DNA of 64,000 bases from Bradyrhizobium sp. Ce-3 (GTDB lineage: Bacteria > Pseudomonadota > Alphaproteobacteria > Rhizobiales > Xanthobacteraceae): assembly GCF_022835695.1 (NCBI RefSeq), contig NZ_BQUV01000004.1:124001-188000 (forward strand), read 5' to 3'. The position numbers were made by a program, and so were the translations under genes. The notes under the pieces were generated by a model. The model was not told where the DNA came from. It worked only from the letters and a program-made list of their open reading frames with translations, and did not search any database. Positions 45,018-54,261 of the stretch are shown piece after piece. The stretch's first letter is position 1, and each line of letters opens with the position of its first letter.

Positions 45018-46251
45018 GACTGTCACCATCGACCATGTCGGCCACCGCGGCGACGGTGTCGCGATCGAGGGATCGCAGCCGATCTTCGTGCCCTACACGC
45101 TCGGCGGCGAAACCGTCGAGGTCGAAGACGTTCCCGGCAATCATCCCGACCGGCGGCGGCTGCTGCGGGTCACGCAGGAAAGCCCGGAGCGGATCGCGCC
45201 GCTCTGTCCGCATTTCGGCGTCTGCGGCGGCTGCGCGATCCAGCACTGGAACGACGGCCCTTACCAGGCCTGGAAACGCAACATCGTGGTCGAGACCTTG
45301 GCCCAGGCGAAGATTGCTGCCGAGGTCGCGCCGCTGCTCGACGCCCATGGCGCGGGCCGCCGCCGCATCACGCTGCACGGACGCATGGGCAACCACGGAG
45401 TGCTGAAGGTCGGCTTCGCCGCTGCCGGTTCGCACGACATCGTCCCGGTCGACCGCTGCCCAATCCTCGATCCCGCACTCGACGGCGCGCTCGAGGCGGC
45501 CTGGGCAGTCGCCGAACCGCTGATCGTGATCGGCAAGCCGCTCGACATCCAGGTGACCGCGACCAGGAACGGCCTCGACATTGACGTGCGCGGCTCCGGC
45601 GCGCTGCCGACCAGCCTGATCACCACCTTGTCGCGGGTCGCCGAAAAGCACCGGCTGGCGCGGCTGACGCGGCATGGCGAACTGGTGCTGCAGCGCGGCT
45701 CGCCCGAGATTGCGATCGGCAACGCGAAGGTGGTGCTGCCGGCTGGCGCGTTCCTGCAGGCGACCGCCAAGGGCGAGGAGACGCTGGCGGCGCTGGTGCG
45801 CGAATGTTGCGGACGCGCCAAGCACGTCGCCGATCTGTTTTGCGGCGTCGGTCCGTTTGCGCTGCGCCTCGCGGAGAAGGCGCGGATCGCCGCCTTCGAC
45901 AGCGACGCGGGCGCGATCACGGCGCTGCAGAAGGCCGCGCAAGCGACGCCGGGGTTGAAGCCGCTGAAGGCCGAGGCGCGCGACCTGTTCCGCCGCCCGC
46001 TGATGCCGCAGGAATTGCGCGACTACGACGCCGTCGTTTTCGATCCGCCGCGCCAGGGCGCACAGGCACAGGTCACCCAGCTGGCGGCGAGCAAGGTGCC
46101 TGTCATCGTTGCGGTGTCCTGCAACGCCGCGACGTTTGCGCGCGACGCCAAAATCCTGATCGATGGCGGCTACAGGATCGCCGGTGTCACGCCGGTCGAT
46201 CAGTTCCGCCACACGCCGCATGTCGAGTTGGTAGCGCGCTTCGCGCGTTGA
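45010..46251 (+). CDS. TrmA/RlmC/RlmD-type RNA (uracil-5-)-methyltransferase
   Basis: The 413-residue enzyme starts with GTG inside the end of tlyA. A TRAM-like domain (residues about 1-55) is followed by the iron-sulfur cysteines [10 protein letters not shown] (about 64-73), a central domain, and a SAM-binding domain with [19 protein letters not shown] (about 275) and [10 protein letters not shown] (about 342). The catalytic Cys lies in [16 protein letters not shown] (about 371). It methylates C5 of a uridine in tRNA or rRNA; which one is not readable. It is coupled to tlyA, so the two RNA methyltransferases form one operon. Confidence 0.9.
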   Translation: MAETVTIDHVGHRGDGVAIEGSQPIFVPYTLGGETVEVEDVPGNHPDRRRLLRVTQESPERIAPLCPHFGVCGGCAIQHWNDGPYQAWKRNIVVETLAQAKIAAEVAPLLDAHGAGRRRITLHGRMGNHGVLKVGFAAAGSHDIVPVDRCPILDPALDGALEAAWAVAEPLIVIGKPLDIQVTATRNGLDIDVRGSGALPTSLITTLSRVAEKHRLARLTRHGELVLQRGSPEIAIGNAKVVLPAGAFLQATAKGEETLAALVRECCGRAKHVADLFCGVGPFALRLAEKARIAAFDSDAGAITALQKAAQATPGLKPLKAEARDLFRRPLMPQELRDYDAVVFDPPRQGAQAQVTQLAASKVPVIVAVSCNAATFARDAKILIDGGYRIAGVTPVDQFRHTPHVELVARFAR

Positions 46252-46299
46252 GGCTGCGACTATCGCGGTGCACAGAGGCCTCGCTATAATCTGCGCATC

Positions 46300-47132
46300 A
46301 TGTCCCACGATCCGTTGCTCGCTCGCATCATTCCCGTTCTCGCCGCCGTTCCTGGCGTCGCCGCCATCGTGCTCGGCGGCTCGCGGGCGCGCGGCACGGC
46401 GCATGACGGCTCCGACACCGATCTCGGCCTTTACTATCGGGATCACGCCGCGCTGGACGTCGATCGGCTGCGCGCGGCCGTGACGGGTCTGGTCGATGAT
46501 CCCGCTGCCGCCCATGTGACACCGGTCGGCGAATGGGCCCGTGGATCGTCGGCGGCGCCTGGCTTGCGATCGGCGGCCGCAAGGTCGACCTGCTCTACCG
46601 CAGTATCGATGAGGTCACCGATATCGTCGGCGCCTGCCGGAACGGCGAGATCAGCATGCACTACCAGCCAGGGCATCCGCACGGCTTCTGCTCGGCGATC
46701 TGGATGGGTGAGATCGCGCTGTGCCGTCCCCTGCACGATCCCGACGGACTGATCGCGGCACTGAAGGCGAAGACCGCACCCTACCCGCCCGCGTTGCGCG
46801 AAGCCCTGCTCCGGCGCTTCCGATGGGAAATCCTGTTTGCGATCGAGAATGCCGAGCTCGCCCTGCCGCGCGGCGACAGCACGCAGATCGCCGGCTGCGC
46901 CTATCGCGCGCTGGCCTGTCTCGCGCAGGTGCTGTTCGCACTGAATGGACAGTACCTGATCAACGAAAAGGGAGCGCTGGCGCAGGCCGGGAATTTTCCC
47001 ATGACGGTTCGCGACCTCGCCACGCGTGTCGCCGAGGTGTGGCGGCAGATCGGCGCCGGGCAACATGCAACCGCGATGCAGACCTTGCGCGAACTCGATA
47101 GCGACGTTCAGAAGATTTGTAGGGCGGATTAG
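46300..47132 (+). pseudogene. Nucleotidyltransferase-domain protein with a one-base frameshift
   Basis: The first frame (from ATG 46300) encodes VLGGSRARGTAHDGSDTDLG, the MNT-type nucleotidyltransferase motif, and runs well to VTPVGEW. The continuation, GPWIVGGAWLAIGGRKVDLL, is in the next frame from 46533 and runs to the stop at 47132. Joined, they make a protein of about 277 residues with normal flow. The junction falls at GAATGGGCCC (46531-46540); one missing G in the run at 46535-46537 would explain it. A TATAAT lies at 46285-46290, only 9 nt before the ATG. It may be a true pseudogene or a homopolymer sequencing error. Confidence 0.8.
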
Positions 47133-47194
47133 CGAAGCGCAACCCGCCGCGCCTCCGCGGAGCGAATGGTGGGTTACGCTTCGCTAACCCCACC
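47120..47194. repeat. Palindromic intergenic repeat after the nucleotidyltransferase
   Basis: The arms 47129-47145 and 47171-47187 are inverted copies with one mismatch, built on TTAGCGAAGCG and CGCTTCGCTAA. The repeat supplies the stop codon (47130-47132) of the frameshifted gene. It belongs to the scattered palindromic type. Confidence 0.7.
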
Positions 47195-47205
47195 CCGCAA
47201 GGCTG

Positions 47206-48057
47206 CTACCGTCCCCAGCGGTCCTGCCAGATCTTCTCGCCGATCGTGCAACTGACCCGCGGCTCCTTGTCGGCGGTCCGTACGACCGGGCGCTCGGGGG
47301 TGCGGCCGGCGACCTCGAGCAGCAGCTTGGTGCGGATCGCCTCCTTGAACTTCTCGCGATCCTTGATCGTCACCACGAAGGAGCCCGGTCCGCCGATCAC
47401 GCAGTCCTCGTAATAGTAGTCGAGATTTTCGATATCCATCGTCGAGTAGGACGGCTCCTTCACCATGATCGGCAGGCCGTTGATGACGATGCCCTTGTCG
47501 AGCGCCGCGTCGCGTGCCGGCGTGATCGGCGTGCCGTTGTTGTTGGGCCCGTCGCCGGAGATATCGATCACGCGGCGCAGGCCGCGATGCGGGTTCTCGT
47601 CGAACATCGGGATCGCGAAGTAGATCGCACCCGAGATCGAGGTGCGCGAGGCGCGGCGCACCGGCGTCTTCATGATTTCGGCGGAGACCGCGTCCGCCGA
47701 TTCAGGGCCGTCGATCACCCGCCAGGGAATGATCACCTTCTGGTCGTTGGATGCGGCCCATTCGAAATAGGTGATCGAGATCTTGCCGTTCGGACCGGCC
47801 TTCAGCGCCTGCAGGAAATCCTTGGAAACGATCGCCTGCGCATAGCCCTCGCGCTGGATCGCAAGCTCGTCCATGTCCATCGAATAGGAAACGTCGACCG
47901 CGATGATCAACTCGATGTCGACGCTCGGTGAGGATTCCTTCTCGGCAACGCGATGGCCGGGCTGAGTTCCCGGGCCGGGCGCGGCAACACCGGCCACATC
48001 GCCGCTGGCCAACATGCCCGCGACAAGCACCGCTCCGATCGAGACATACCAGCGCAT
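47206..48057 (-). CDS. DUF1194 family VWA-domain secreted protein
   Basis: I chose ATG 48057 because GGGAGG lies 6 nt upstream and a signal peptide follows at once (YVSIGAVLVAGMLASGDVAG). The 283-residue protein has a von Willebrand A fold with the MIDAS motif DVSYSMD (about residue 54) and VIDISGDGPNNNGTPI (about 163). DUF1194 proteins are widespread in rhizobia with no defined function; metal-dependent protein binding in the periplasm is likely from the fold. It stands alone, divergent from clpS. Confidence 0.9.
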   Translation of the reverse strand: MRWYVSIGAVLVAGMLASGDVAGVAAPGPGTQPGHRVAEKESSPSVDIELIIAVDVSYSMDMDELAIQREGYAQAIVSKDFLQALKAGPNGKISITYFEWAASNDQKVIIPWRVIDGPESADAVSAEIMKTPVRRASRTSISGAIYFAIPMFDENPHRGLRRVIDISGDGPNNNGTPITPARDAALDKGIVINGLPIMVKEPSYSTMDIENLDYYYEDCVIGGPGSFVVTIKDREKFKEAIRTKLLLEVAGRTPERPVVRTADKEPRVSCTIGEKIWQDRWGR

Positions 48058-48310
48058 TGCGGCCCTCCCGTCGTATGGTGTCATGGTGACACGCAAATCA
48101 GGCGCCGAAAAGCGCAGATATCATCTGTCCTTCACATTCAGGTTAGACGCCTGCCGGTTAGACGCCCACAGACTGGACTCACTTGCCGCGAATGCGGCAG
48201 CACGCGCCGTGCCGTTGCCGCAATGACGCCGTGCAAATCGACCGGTTCCAAGGCGCGCCGGAAGACGGTATTCTTACGGGGCAATCGCGAGGGAGTGCCG
48301 AGGGACTGCA

Positions 48311-48616
48311 ATGCCCGATAGCGTCGTCAAGCCGAAAACCAGGACGAAGACCAAGGTCGAGCGGCCACGCCTGCACAAGGTGATCCTGGTCAACGACGAC
48401 TACACGCCGCGCGAATTCGTCGTCACGGTGCTGAAGGGCGAATTCCGCATGACCGACGACCAGGCCTACAAGGTGATGCTGACCGCGCATCAACGCGGCG
48501 TCTGCGTGGTCGCGGTCTTCACGCGGGACGTCGCCGAGACCAAGGCGACGCGCGCCACCGACGCCGGTCGCGCCAAGGGCTATCCGCTGCTGTTCACCAC
48601 CGAGCCGGAAGAATAG
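48311..48616 (+). CDS. clpS: ClpS, N-end rule adaptor of the Clp protease
   Basis: The 101-residue protein has the ClpS core: HKVILVNDDYTPREFVVTVL (about 22), then TAHQRGVCVVAVFTRDVAET. The NDDYT loop and downstream His bind destabilising N-terminal residues and hand them to ClpAP. The sequence fits the shorter ClpS2-like type of alphaproteobacteria, which often carry a second copy beside clpA; no clpA is here. Its 3' neighbour is convergent. Confidence 0.92.
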   Translation: MPDSVVKPKTRTKTKVERPRLHKVILVNDDYTPREFVVTVLKGEFRMTDDQAYKVMLTAHQRGVCVVAVFTRDVAETKATRATDAGRAKGYPLLFTTEPEE

Positions 48617-48622
48617 CGGGCG

Positions 48623-49306
48623 TCACCGCCGCGCCGGCCCATTCCGCTGGCTGACCACGATGTCGGCAACGACCGCGCCCATCACCAGCGCGCCGCCGAT
48701 CAGGGCGCGCAGCGACGGCACCTCGGCGAAGGCCAGCCACACCCAGAACGGCATCAGCGGCGTTTCGAGGGTCGCGATCAGCGAGGCCTGTGCGGACGGC
48801 AGCAATCGGGAGCCGACCGTGAACAGGGTGAGGCCGAGGCCGACCTGACAGGCGCCAAACATCGCGAGCACACCGAGATCGGCGCCGGTGACCGCGCCGA
48901 TGCCCAGCCCCAATGGCAGGCTGACGGCGCTGCCGAGAAAGTTCGAGAGCGCGGCGGCGGCGATCATCGGCGTGCCCTTGTGCCGCCGGATCACCACCGT
49001 CATCAGCGAGATCGCCAGCACCATCACGCAGGCAAGGCCGATGCCCCTGTAATCCGTGATACCCTCCGCGCCGCTGACCGTGATGGCGACGCCCGCAAGC
49101 GCGACGAGGTCGCGTACGCCGCCCCGGCCCTGCGTGACGACCAGGAACAGCGCGATCGCGCCACCACCGAACAGCCCGCGCCAGAACAGGATGGTCCAGG
49201 AATCGAAGTGCAGCAGCCGGGTGAAGAACGGCGCCGTGCTCCAGGCCGCGGCGGCGGCAACGACCAGCGCGATCCCCTTGCGGTGCTGCGCGTCCGTATC
49301 AGTCAC
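48623..49306 (-). CDS. EamA/DMT transporter, apparently shortened by an in-frame deletion
   Basis: The protein has about 227 residues from GTG 49306 (an upstream in-frame TTG at 49315 is the alternative). It begins as a normal EamA family member (GIALVVAAAAAWSTAPFFTR, then ILFWRGLFGGGAIALFLVV) and has a full second half ending in a helix before VVSQRNG. Family members usually have about 290-300 residues and ten helices. Here GRGGVRDLVA runs straight into LAGVAITVSGAEG, so the segment holding roughly helices 3-4 of the first repeat seems missing without loss of frame. It may be inactive. It follows the cyclase gene on the same strand. Confidence 0.75.
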   Translation of the reverse strand: MTDTDAQHRKGIALVVAAAAAWSTAPFFTRLLHFDSWTILFWRGLFGGGAIALFLVVTQGRGGVRDLVALAGVAITVSGAEGITDYRGIGLACVMVLAISLMTVVIRRHKGTPMIAAAALSNFLGSAVSLPLGLGIGAVTGADLGVLAMFGACQVGLGLTLFTVGSRLLPSAQASLIATLETPLMPFWVWLAFAEVPSLRALIGGALVMGAVVADIVVSQRNGPARR

Positions 49307-49318
49307 CGCGCGCAATCG

Positions 49319-50512
49319 CTAGCTGGCGGCAGCGACCGGTGCCTCGTCGAACAGGCCATAGACCCGCTCGGCCTTGGCAAAGCCCGCGATCGGAAACTCG
49401 CCGAGATCGCTCCAGCCGCCGTCGCTGATGCCGGCGAAGCGCTCAGAGGCCACGACGGTGCGGCCGAGACGGCCGGCGATCTTCTCGAGCCGCGCGGCGA
49501 GGTTGACCGCCGGACCGATGCAGGTGAAGTCGAGCCGGTTGCCGCCGCCGATATTGCCGTACAGCACACGCCCGAGATGCAGCGCGAGGCCGAAACGAAA
49601 GCGCTCGACCGCATCGCCATTGGCAAATTGCAGCGCGTCCACGCCGGCGCGGGATGCGCGCGCTGCCTCCAGCACCCGCGTGCAGACCTGCACCTCGTCA
49701 CCGAGATATTCGTCGACCGGGAATACCGCGAGCAGGCCGTCGCCCATGAATTTGAGGACCTCGCCGCCATGGTCGCGGATCGCGGTGACCTGGCAGTCGA
49801 AATACAGGTTGAGGATCTCCACCACCGTCTCGGACGGCAGGCGGTCCGACAGCGCGGTGAAGCCGCGCAGGTCGGACAGCCAGATCGCGGCGTCCATCGT
49901 GTCGGCATGGCCGCGCCGGATCTGGCCGCCCATGATGCGCTCGCCGGCCCGGTTGCCGACGTAGGTGTCAAGCAGCAGCGACGCGGTACGGCGCAACGTC
50001 ACGATCTCGATATAGCGCGACAGCGGAACGGTGATCGAGCGGATCGCGTCGAGCTGCTCGTCAGTGAAGCCGCCCGGCTGCTTGGTGGTCCAGCTCGAGG
50101 CGTTCGGGGGGCCATCGGTGTTGATCAGCGGCACCGCGATGTAGTCGGTGACGCCCTCGGCCTGCAGGTCAACGACAATGGGAAAGCGCTTGCTGGCGGG
50201 GTCGTCGAGCCGCGCGCGCACCTCAACGCCCTGCTTGAGCACGATCGCCAGCGGGCTGACGGCAAATTCCGGAGCGTCCAGGATGTTGTGATCGACGCTG
50301 CCGGTGTCGACCTCGGCGCCCGGCTTCCAGATGAAATGGCGGCCGTAGATCTCGGGATGCAGCGTGCGCACGAACACGCCGATGCGCCACAACGGCAGGC
50401 CGGCCCTGACCAGGCGTTCGCAGCATTCCGCCATCATCTGCGCCGGGGTCGGTGCCGACCGCGCGCCGCCGATCATCCATGCGATGATGTCCCGAAGCTC
50501 CGACGCGTTCAT
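49319..50512 (-). CDS. Adenylate/guanylate cyclase domain protein
   Basis: The 397-residue protein starts at ATG 50512; longer in-frame sequence upstream overlaps aroC and is not protein-like. The N-terminal half (about 1-200) looks like a GAF-type sensor domain (VTDYIAVPLINTDGPPNASS). The C-terminal class III cyclase domain begins WLSDLRGFTALSDRLPSETV (about 216), with metal-binding Asp in SDLRGF and in LKFMGDGLLAVFPVD, and ends with CIGPAVNLAARLEKIAGRLG. It should make a cyclic nucleotide in response to a cytoplasmic signal. It follows aroC by 47 bp. Confidence 0.88.
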   Translation of the reverse strand: MNASELRDIIAWMIGGARSAPTPAQMMAECCERLVRAGLPLWRIGVFVRTLHPEIYGRHFIWKPGAEVDTGSVDHNILDAPEFAVSPLAIVLKQGVEVRARLDDPASKRFPIVVDLQAEGVTDYIAVPLINTDGPPNASSWTTKQPGGFTDEQLDAIRSITVPLSRYIEIVTLRRTASLLLDTYVGNRAGERIMGGQIRRGHADTMDAAIWLSDLRGFTALSDRLPSETVVEILNLYFDCQVTAIRDHGGEVLKFMGDGLLAVFPVDEYLGDEVQVCTRVLEAARASRAGVDALQFANGDAVERFRFGLALHLGRVLYGNIGGGNRLDFTCIGPAVNLAARLEKIAGRLGRTVVASERFAGISDGGWSDLGEFPIAGFAKAERVYGLFDEAPVAAAS

Positions 50513-50559
50513 GGCAATCCCCAGGTGAGCACCCGATCCGGTGATCACTATATAGGGGA

Positions 50560-51648
50560 TCAGCGCCCGGTCTGCCCGCGGTCGCGCAGAAAATGATCGG
50601 CCAAAACGCAGGCCATCATGGCCTCGCCCACCGGCACCGCCCGGATGCCGACGCAGGGGTCGTGGCGACCCTTGGTCAGGATGTCGGTGTCGGCGCCCTT
50701 GCGGTCGACGGTCCGGCGCGTGGTCAGGATCGAGGAGGTCGGCTTGACCGCAAACCGCACCACCACCGGCTGGCCGGTCGAGATGCCGCCGAGCACGCCG
50801 CCGGCATGGTTGGACAGGAAGCGCGTGCCGTTGTTGCCGGTCCGCATCTCGTCGGCGTTCTCTTCGCCGGTGAGCTCTGCGGCGCCGAAGCCGGCACCGA
50901 TCTCGACGCCTTTGACCGCGTTGATGCTCATCATCGCCGAAGCCAGATCGCTGTCGAGTTTTGCGTAAATCGGCGCGCCGAGCCCGGCCGGCACGCCCTC
51001 GGCGACGACCTCGATGACGGCGCCGATCGAGGAGCCGCTCTTCCGGATGCCGTCGAGATAGCTTTCGAAGAACGCCGCCTTGTCCTTGTCGGGACAGAAG
51101 AACGGGTTGTTGGCGACCTCGTCCCAATCCCACTTCTCGCGGTCGATCTTGTGCGGACCCATCTGCACCAGTGCGCCGCGCACCTTCACCTCGGGCAGCA
51201 CCTTGCGTGCGATCGCACCGGCCGCGACGCGGGTCGCGGTCTCCCGCGCCGAGGAGCGTCCGCCGCCGCGATAGTCGCGCAGGCCGTATTTCGCTTCATA
51301 GGTGAAGTCGGCGTGGCCGGGGCGAAACTTGTCCTTGATCTCGGAATAGTCCTTCGAGCGCTGGTCGGTGTTCTCGATCAACAGCGCGATCGGGGTGCCG
51401 GTGGTGACCTGCACGCCGCTCTCCGGATGCGCCATCACGCCGGACAGGATCTTCACCGCATCCGGCTCCTGGCGCTGGGTGGTGAAGCGCGACTGGCCGG
51501 GCCGGCGACGGTCGAGGTCGTGCTGGATCTCCTCCACGGTCAGAGGGATCAGCGGCGGGCAGCCGTCTATCACGCAGCCGATCGCGACCCCATGGCTCTC
51601 GCCGAAGGTCGTGACGCGGAACATATGGCCGAAAGTGTTGAAGGACAT
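50560..51648 (-). CDS. aroC: Chorismate synthase
   Basis: The 362-residue enzyme makes chorismate from EPSP using reduced FMN, the last step of the shikimate pathway. Signatures are [17 protein letters not shown] (about 16), [20 protein letters not shown] (about 110), the [20 protein letters not shown] stretch (about 131), and [19 protein letters not shown] (about 332). Length and start ([16 protein letters not shown]) are normal for the family. Confidence 0.97.
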   Translation of the reverse strand: MSFNTFGHMFRVTTFGESHGVAIGCVIDGCPPLIPLTVEEIQHDLDRRRPGQSRFTTQRQEPDAVKILSGVMAHPESGVQVTTGTPIALLIENTDQRSKDYSEIKDKFRPGHADFTYEAKYGLRDYRGGGRSSARETATRVAAGAIARKVLPEVKVRGALVQMGPHKIDREKWDWDEVANNPFFCPDKDKAAFFESYLDGIRKSGSSIGAVIEVVAEGVPAGLGAPIYAKLDSDLASAMMSINAVKGVEIGAGFGAAELTGEENADEMRTGNNGTRFLSNHAGGVLGGISTGQPVVVRFAVKPTSSILTTRRTVDRKGADTDILTKGRHDPCVGIRAVPVGEAMMACVLADHFLRDRGQTGR

Positions 51649-51723
51649 GGCGTGTCGTAACGCGCAGGGTCGGCAGCGTCAAACGGGTTTCATGACCCCA
51701 AGGACGCGGCTGGCGGGGCGCCC

Positions 51724-52323
51724 TTAACTATATTTCCGCAGGCCTGCCGCGCCGAACACGTAGACCGCGCCCTGCTCGATCGTGAGATCGGCGGCCGAGG
51801 CCGGGGTCTCGAAGCCGAGCGCCACCATCAACGCCCGCGCGGTGCCGCCATGGGCAACCGCGACCGTGTCCGAGGTCACCGAACCGTACCAGTCGGTCAT
51901 CCGCGCCTGCACGTCGACATAGCTCTCGCCGCCCTCCGGCGCGACCTGCCACTTCTCGGCCAGGCGGCGGGCGTACACGGCGGGGTCGGCGGCCTGCGCC
52001 TCTGCCAGCGTCGAGCCTTCCCATGTGCCGTAGCCGATCTCGCGCAGCCGCGCGTCGAGGGCGTAGCCGCCCGGCGGCAGGCCGAGCTCGGCCCGCACCA
52101 GCTCCATGGTCGCGCGCGCCCGGATCAGCGGGCTTGCGACGAAAGGCAGCGTCGTCTTGTCACGGCCGTCGCGCGTCAGCAGATCGGCAAGGATGCGCCC
52201 GGCATGTGCCGCCTGGGCGCGGCCGCGCTCGTTGAGGGCGATGTCCTGCACGCCCTGGAGCCGGCCTTCGGCGTTCCACGAGGTTTCGCCGTGGCGGATG
52301 TAGTAGATCGTTGGCACCGGCAT
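51724..52323 (-). CDS. Histidine phosphatase family protein
   Basis: The 199-residue protein has the phosphohistidine motif YYIRHGETSWNAEGRLQG (about 7-24) and the second His in VAVAHGGTARALMVALG (about 155). It belongs to the phosphoglycerate mutase-like group acting on small phosphate esters; the exact substrate is unclear. It lies upstream of aroC on the same strand, 75 bp away. Confidence 0.9.
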   Translation of the reverse strand: MPVPTIYYIRHGETSWNAEGRLQGVQDIALNERGRAQAAHAGRILADLLTRDGRDKTTLPFVASPLIRARATMELVRAELGLPPGGYALDARLREIGYGTWEGSTLAEAQAADPAVYARRLAEKWQVAPEGGESYVDVQARMTDWYGSVTSDTVAVAHGGTARALMVALGFETPASAADLTIEQGAVYVFGAAGLRKYS

Positions 52324-52482
52324 TCCCGTAACGGCTGGTCCTTGCTGAGCGAGCTGTCGGGCGCCTCACCTAAGGTTTCCACGCTTCGAATTTTTTCGGC
52401 TCGGAGGTACACCAGCGCTTCGGCTGGCGACAAGCCCAAATCGGCCGCAGCCGAGGCGGTATGCACGCAGCTCGGCGCAACC

Positions 52483-52507
52483 GGAATAGCCACGCCATTA
52501 GGGTGTT
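52483..52507 (+). promoter_or_regulatory. Candidate ECF-type promoter of the sigma/anti-sigma pair
   Basis: GGAAT (52483-52487) and GTT (52505-52507) are 17 nt apart, the pattern of ECF sigma promoters. It lies 45 nt before the sigma factor ATG, which would fit autoregulation. Confidence 0.4.
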
Positions 52508-52552
52508 ATGCTGGAGAGGCGGCGATTGCCGCGACCATCGAAGACTGGATGC

Positions 52553-53041
52553 ATGACCGCGTTTCGCCAAAGTGTCGAAGCCATGATCCCGGCGCTCCGC
52601 CGCTATGCGCGCGCGCTGGTGCGTGACAGCGATATCGCCGACGATCTGGTGCAGGACACGCTGGTGCGCGCGCTGCGCTCGGAACGGCTGTTCCTCGGCG
52701 GCGACGTCAGGAGCTGGCTCTATACGATCCTGACCAATCTGAACAAGAACCGCAGGCGTTCGCTGGCGCGGCGGCCGGCCTTCATGCCGCTGCTCGACAA
52801 CAATGCCGACGCCAGCGGCACCGAGGCCGAGGGGCGCGACATCGAGCGCGCGCTGTCGACGCTGGTCGAGGAGCAACGCTCGGTGCTGCTGCTCGTGATG
52901 CTGGAGGGCATGAGCTACCGCGAGGTCGCCGACATCCAGGGCGTTCCGATCGGCACGGTGATGTCCCGCCTCGCCCGCGCGCGCGCGCATGTGCGGGCCT
53001 CGATCGAGGGCCAGCGCCCGGCGCTGCGGCGGGTGAAATGA
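52553..53041 (+). CDS. ECF-type RNA polymerase sigma factor
   Basis: The 162-residue factor has region 2 at about 10-75 (ALVRDSDIADDLVQDTLVRA, then DVRSWLYTILTNLNKNRRR) and region 4 at about 100-150 (LVEEQRSVLLLVMLEGMSYR, then VADIQGVPIGTVMSRLARAR). It resembles the RpoE-like group. I chose ATG 52553 because the sequence before it lacks sigma features. The partner anti-sigma gene follows after 67 bp. Confidence 0.93.
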   Translation: MTAFRQSVEAMIPALRRYARALVRDSDIADDLVQDTLVRALRSERLFLGGDVRSWLYTILTNLNKNRRRSLARRPAFMPLLDNNADASGTEAEGRDIERALSTLVEEQRSVLLLVMLEGMSYREVADIQGVPIGTVMSRLARARAHVRASIEGQRPALRRVK

Positions 53042-53108
53042 TAATGTGCACGATGACAGGCGTTACCGATGAGCGATTTTCGAACAAGATTTGGCAGAGA
53101 CGACTGAT

Positions 53109-53873
53109 ATGACCGACCCGAACATCCCCGTCACCGAAGACGAGCTGCACGCCTACGTCGACAACGAGCTGCCGGCCGAACGCCGCGGCGATGTCGAGGC
53201 GTGGCTCGCCACGCATCCTGACGACGCGGCGCGGGTGCAATCATGGCGCGCGATGGCCGAGACGCTGCATGCGCGCTACGACACCGTGTTGGACGAGGCG
53301 GTGCCGAAGCGGCTCGAGCTCGAGCGGCTGGTGCGCCAGCCGCGCCGCTGGGTCTATGGCGCGGTGGCGGCAACGCTCGCAGCCTTTATCGCCGGCGGCG
53401 GCGTCGGCTGGATCGCGCGCGGCGCCTCGGCGACACCGTCGACCTTCCAGAGCTTCACGCTCGATGCGCTGGATGCGCACCGGCTCTACGTGGTCGAGGT
53501 CCGCCACCCCGTCGAGGTGCCGGGCAGCGAGCGCGACCATCTGCAGCAATGGCTGACCAAGCGCTGCGGCTGGGACGTCCGCGCGCCGGAGCTCAGCGGG
53601 CTGAAACTGGTCGGCGGCCGCCTGCTGCCGGGGCCGAGCGGGCCGGCGTCGTTCCTGATGTATGAGAGCACGTCCGGCGAGCGCTTCACGGTCTACACCG
53701 CCAAGGCCAAGACCGAGGCGACCCAGATGCGTTATGCCGTGCAGGGCAGCGACGGCGCGCTGTTCTGGGCCGATCGCGGCGTCGCCTATGTGGTCAGCGG
53801 CGGGACCGACCGCAGCCGGCTGACCCAGGTCGCGCAATCCGTCTACGATCAGATGGAGAAGAGCGGCGGCTGA
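53109..53873 (+). CDS. Membrane anti-sigma factor
   Basis: The 254-residue protein has an N-terminal cytoplasmic anti-sigma domain (TEDELHAYVDNELPAERRGD, about 8-27), one membrane helix (VYGAVAATLAAFIAGGGVGW, about 80-99) and a periplasmic domain (about 105-250). No HxxxCxxC zinc motif is seen. It should hold the upstream ECF factor at the membrane until an envelope signal releases it. The start is ATG 53109; an in-frame TTG lies 18 nt upstream. The stop is part of a strong hairpin. Confidence 0.9.
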   Translation: MTDPNIPVTEDELHAYVDNELPAERRGDVEAWLATHPDDAARVQSWRAMAETLHARYDTVLDEAVPKRLELERLVRQPRRWVYGAVAATLAAFIAGGGVGWIARGASATPSTFQSFTLDALDAHRLYVVEVRHPVEVPGSERDHLQQWLTKRCGWDVRAPELSGLKLVGGRLLPGPSGPASFLMYESTSGERFTVYTAKAKTEATQMRYAVQGSDGALFWADRGVAYVVSGGTDRSRLTQVAQSVYDQMEKSGG

Positions 53874-53897
53874 TCTCCCGTAATTCTACGGGAGATC
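53872..53897. terminator. Hairpin ending the sigma/anti-sigma operon
   Basis: GATCTCCCGTA and TACGGGAGATC form a perfect 11-bp stem with loop ATTC. It begins inside the anti-sigma stop codon. No T-run follows, so termination may be weak or it may protect the 3' end. Confidence 0.65.
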
Positions 53898-54261
53898 ACG
53901 GCGGGAAATCGTGCCGTTTCGAGCAAGTGAATCCAGCCTCACCCGGCGTCCCAATTCCGACATTGAAAATTTCGATTCGCGTCATGGACGCGTCTCATTG
54001 TCGTACCGGATGCTCACGCGAAGATGATCTGCGCCCGATCCGCCGATCGGCGCACGCGGCCTCGATTGGGGTTTTGTGTACCGCGCTGGTCCCCCTCTCG
54101 AGGCCGCACTCTTTTCCGCCATCCGGTCTGCACGCCGCAGACACGGACCTCGGGCGGCTGGTAATCTTTTGACGCGCCCGCAATACCCGCGTCTACCCCG
54201 ATAGAGTCCGGGGTAGGTGCAGTTTCGCGTCTTCGCGTCTTCTGGGACACGCTCCCGGCGG
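53898..54261. other. 364-bp intergenic stretch between convergent genes
   Basis: No gene is supported; one 81-codon open frame here has no family traits. A perfect hairpin, CTACCCCG (54193-54200) with CGGGGTAG (54209-54216), lies 46-69 bp beyond the 3' end of the DnaJ-type gene and may end that transcript. Confidence 0.45.

Noticed and set aside
53927-54172. 81-codon plus-strand frame after the anti-sigma gene
   Set aside because: No family traits or ribosome site; lies between two terminator-like hairpins.
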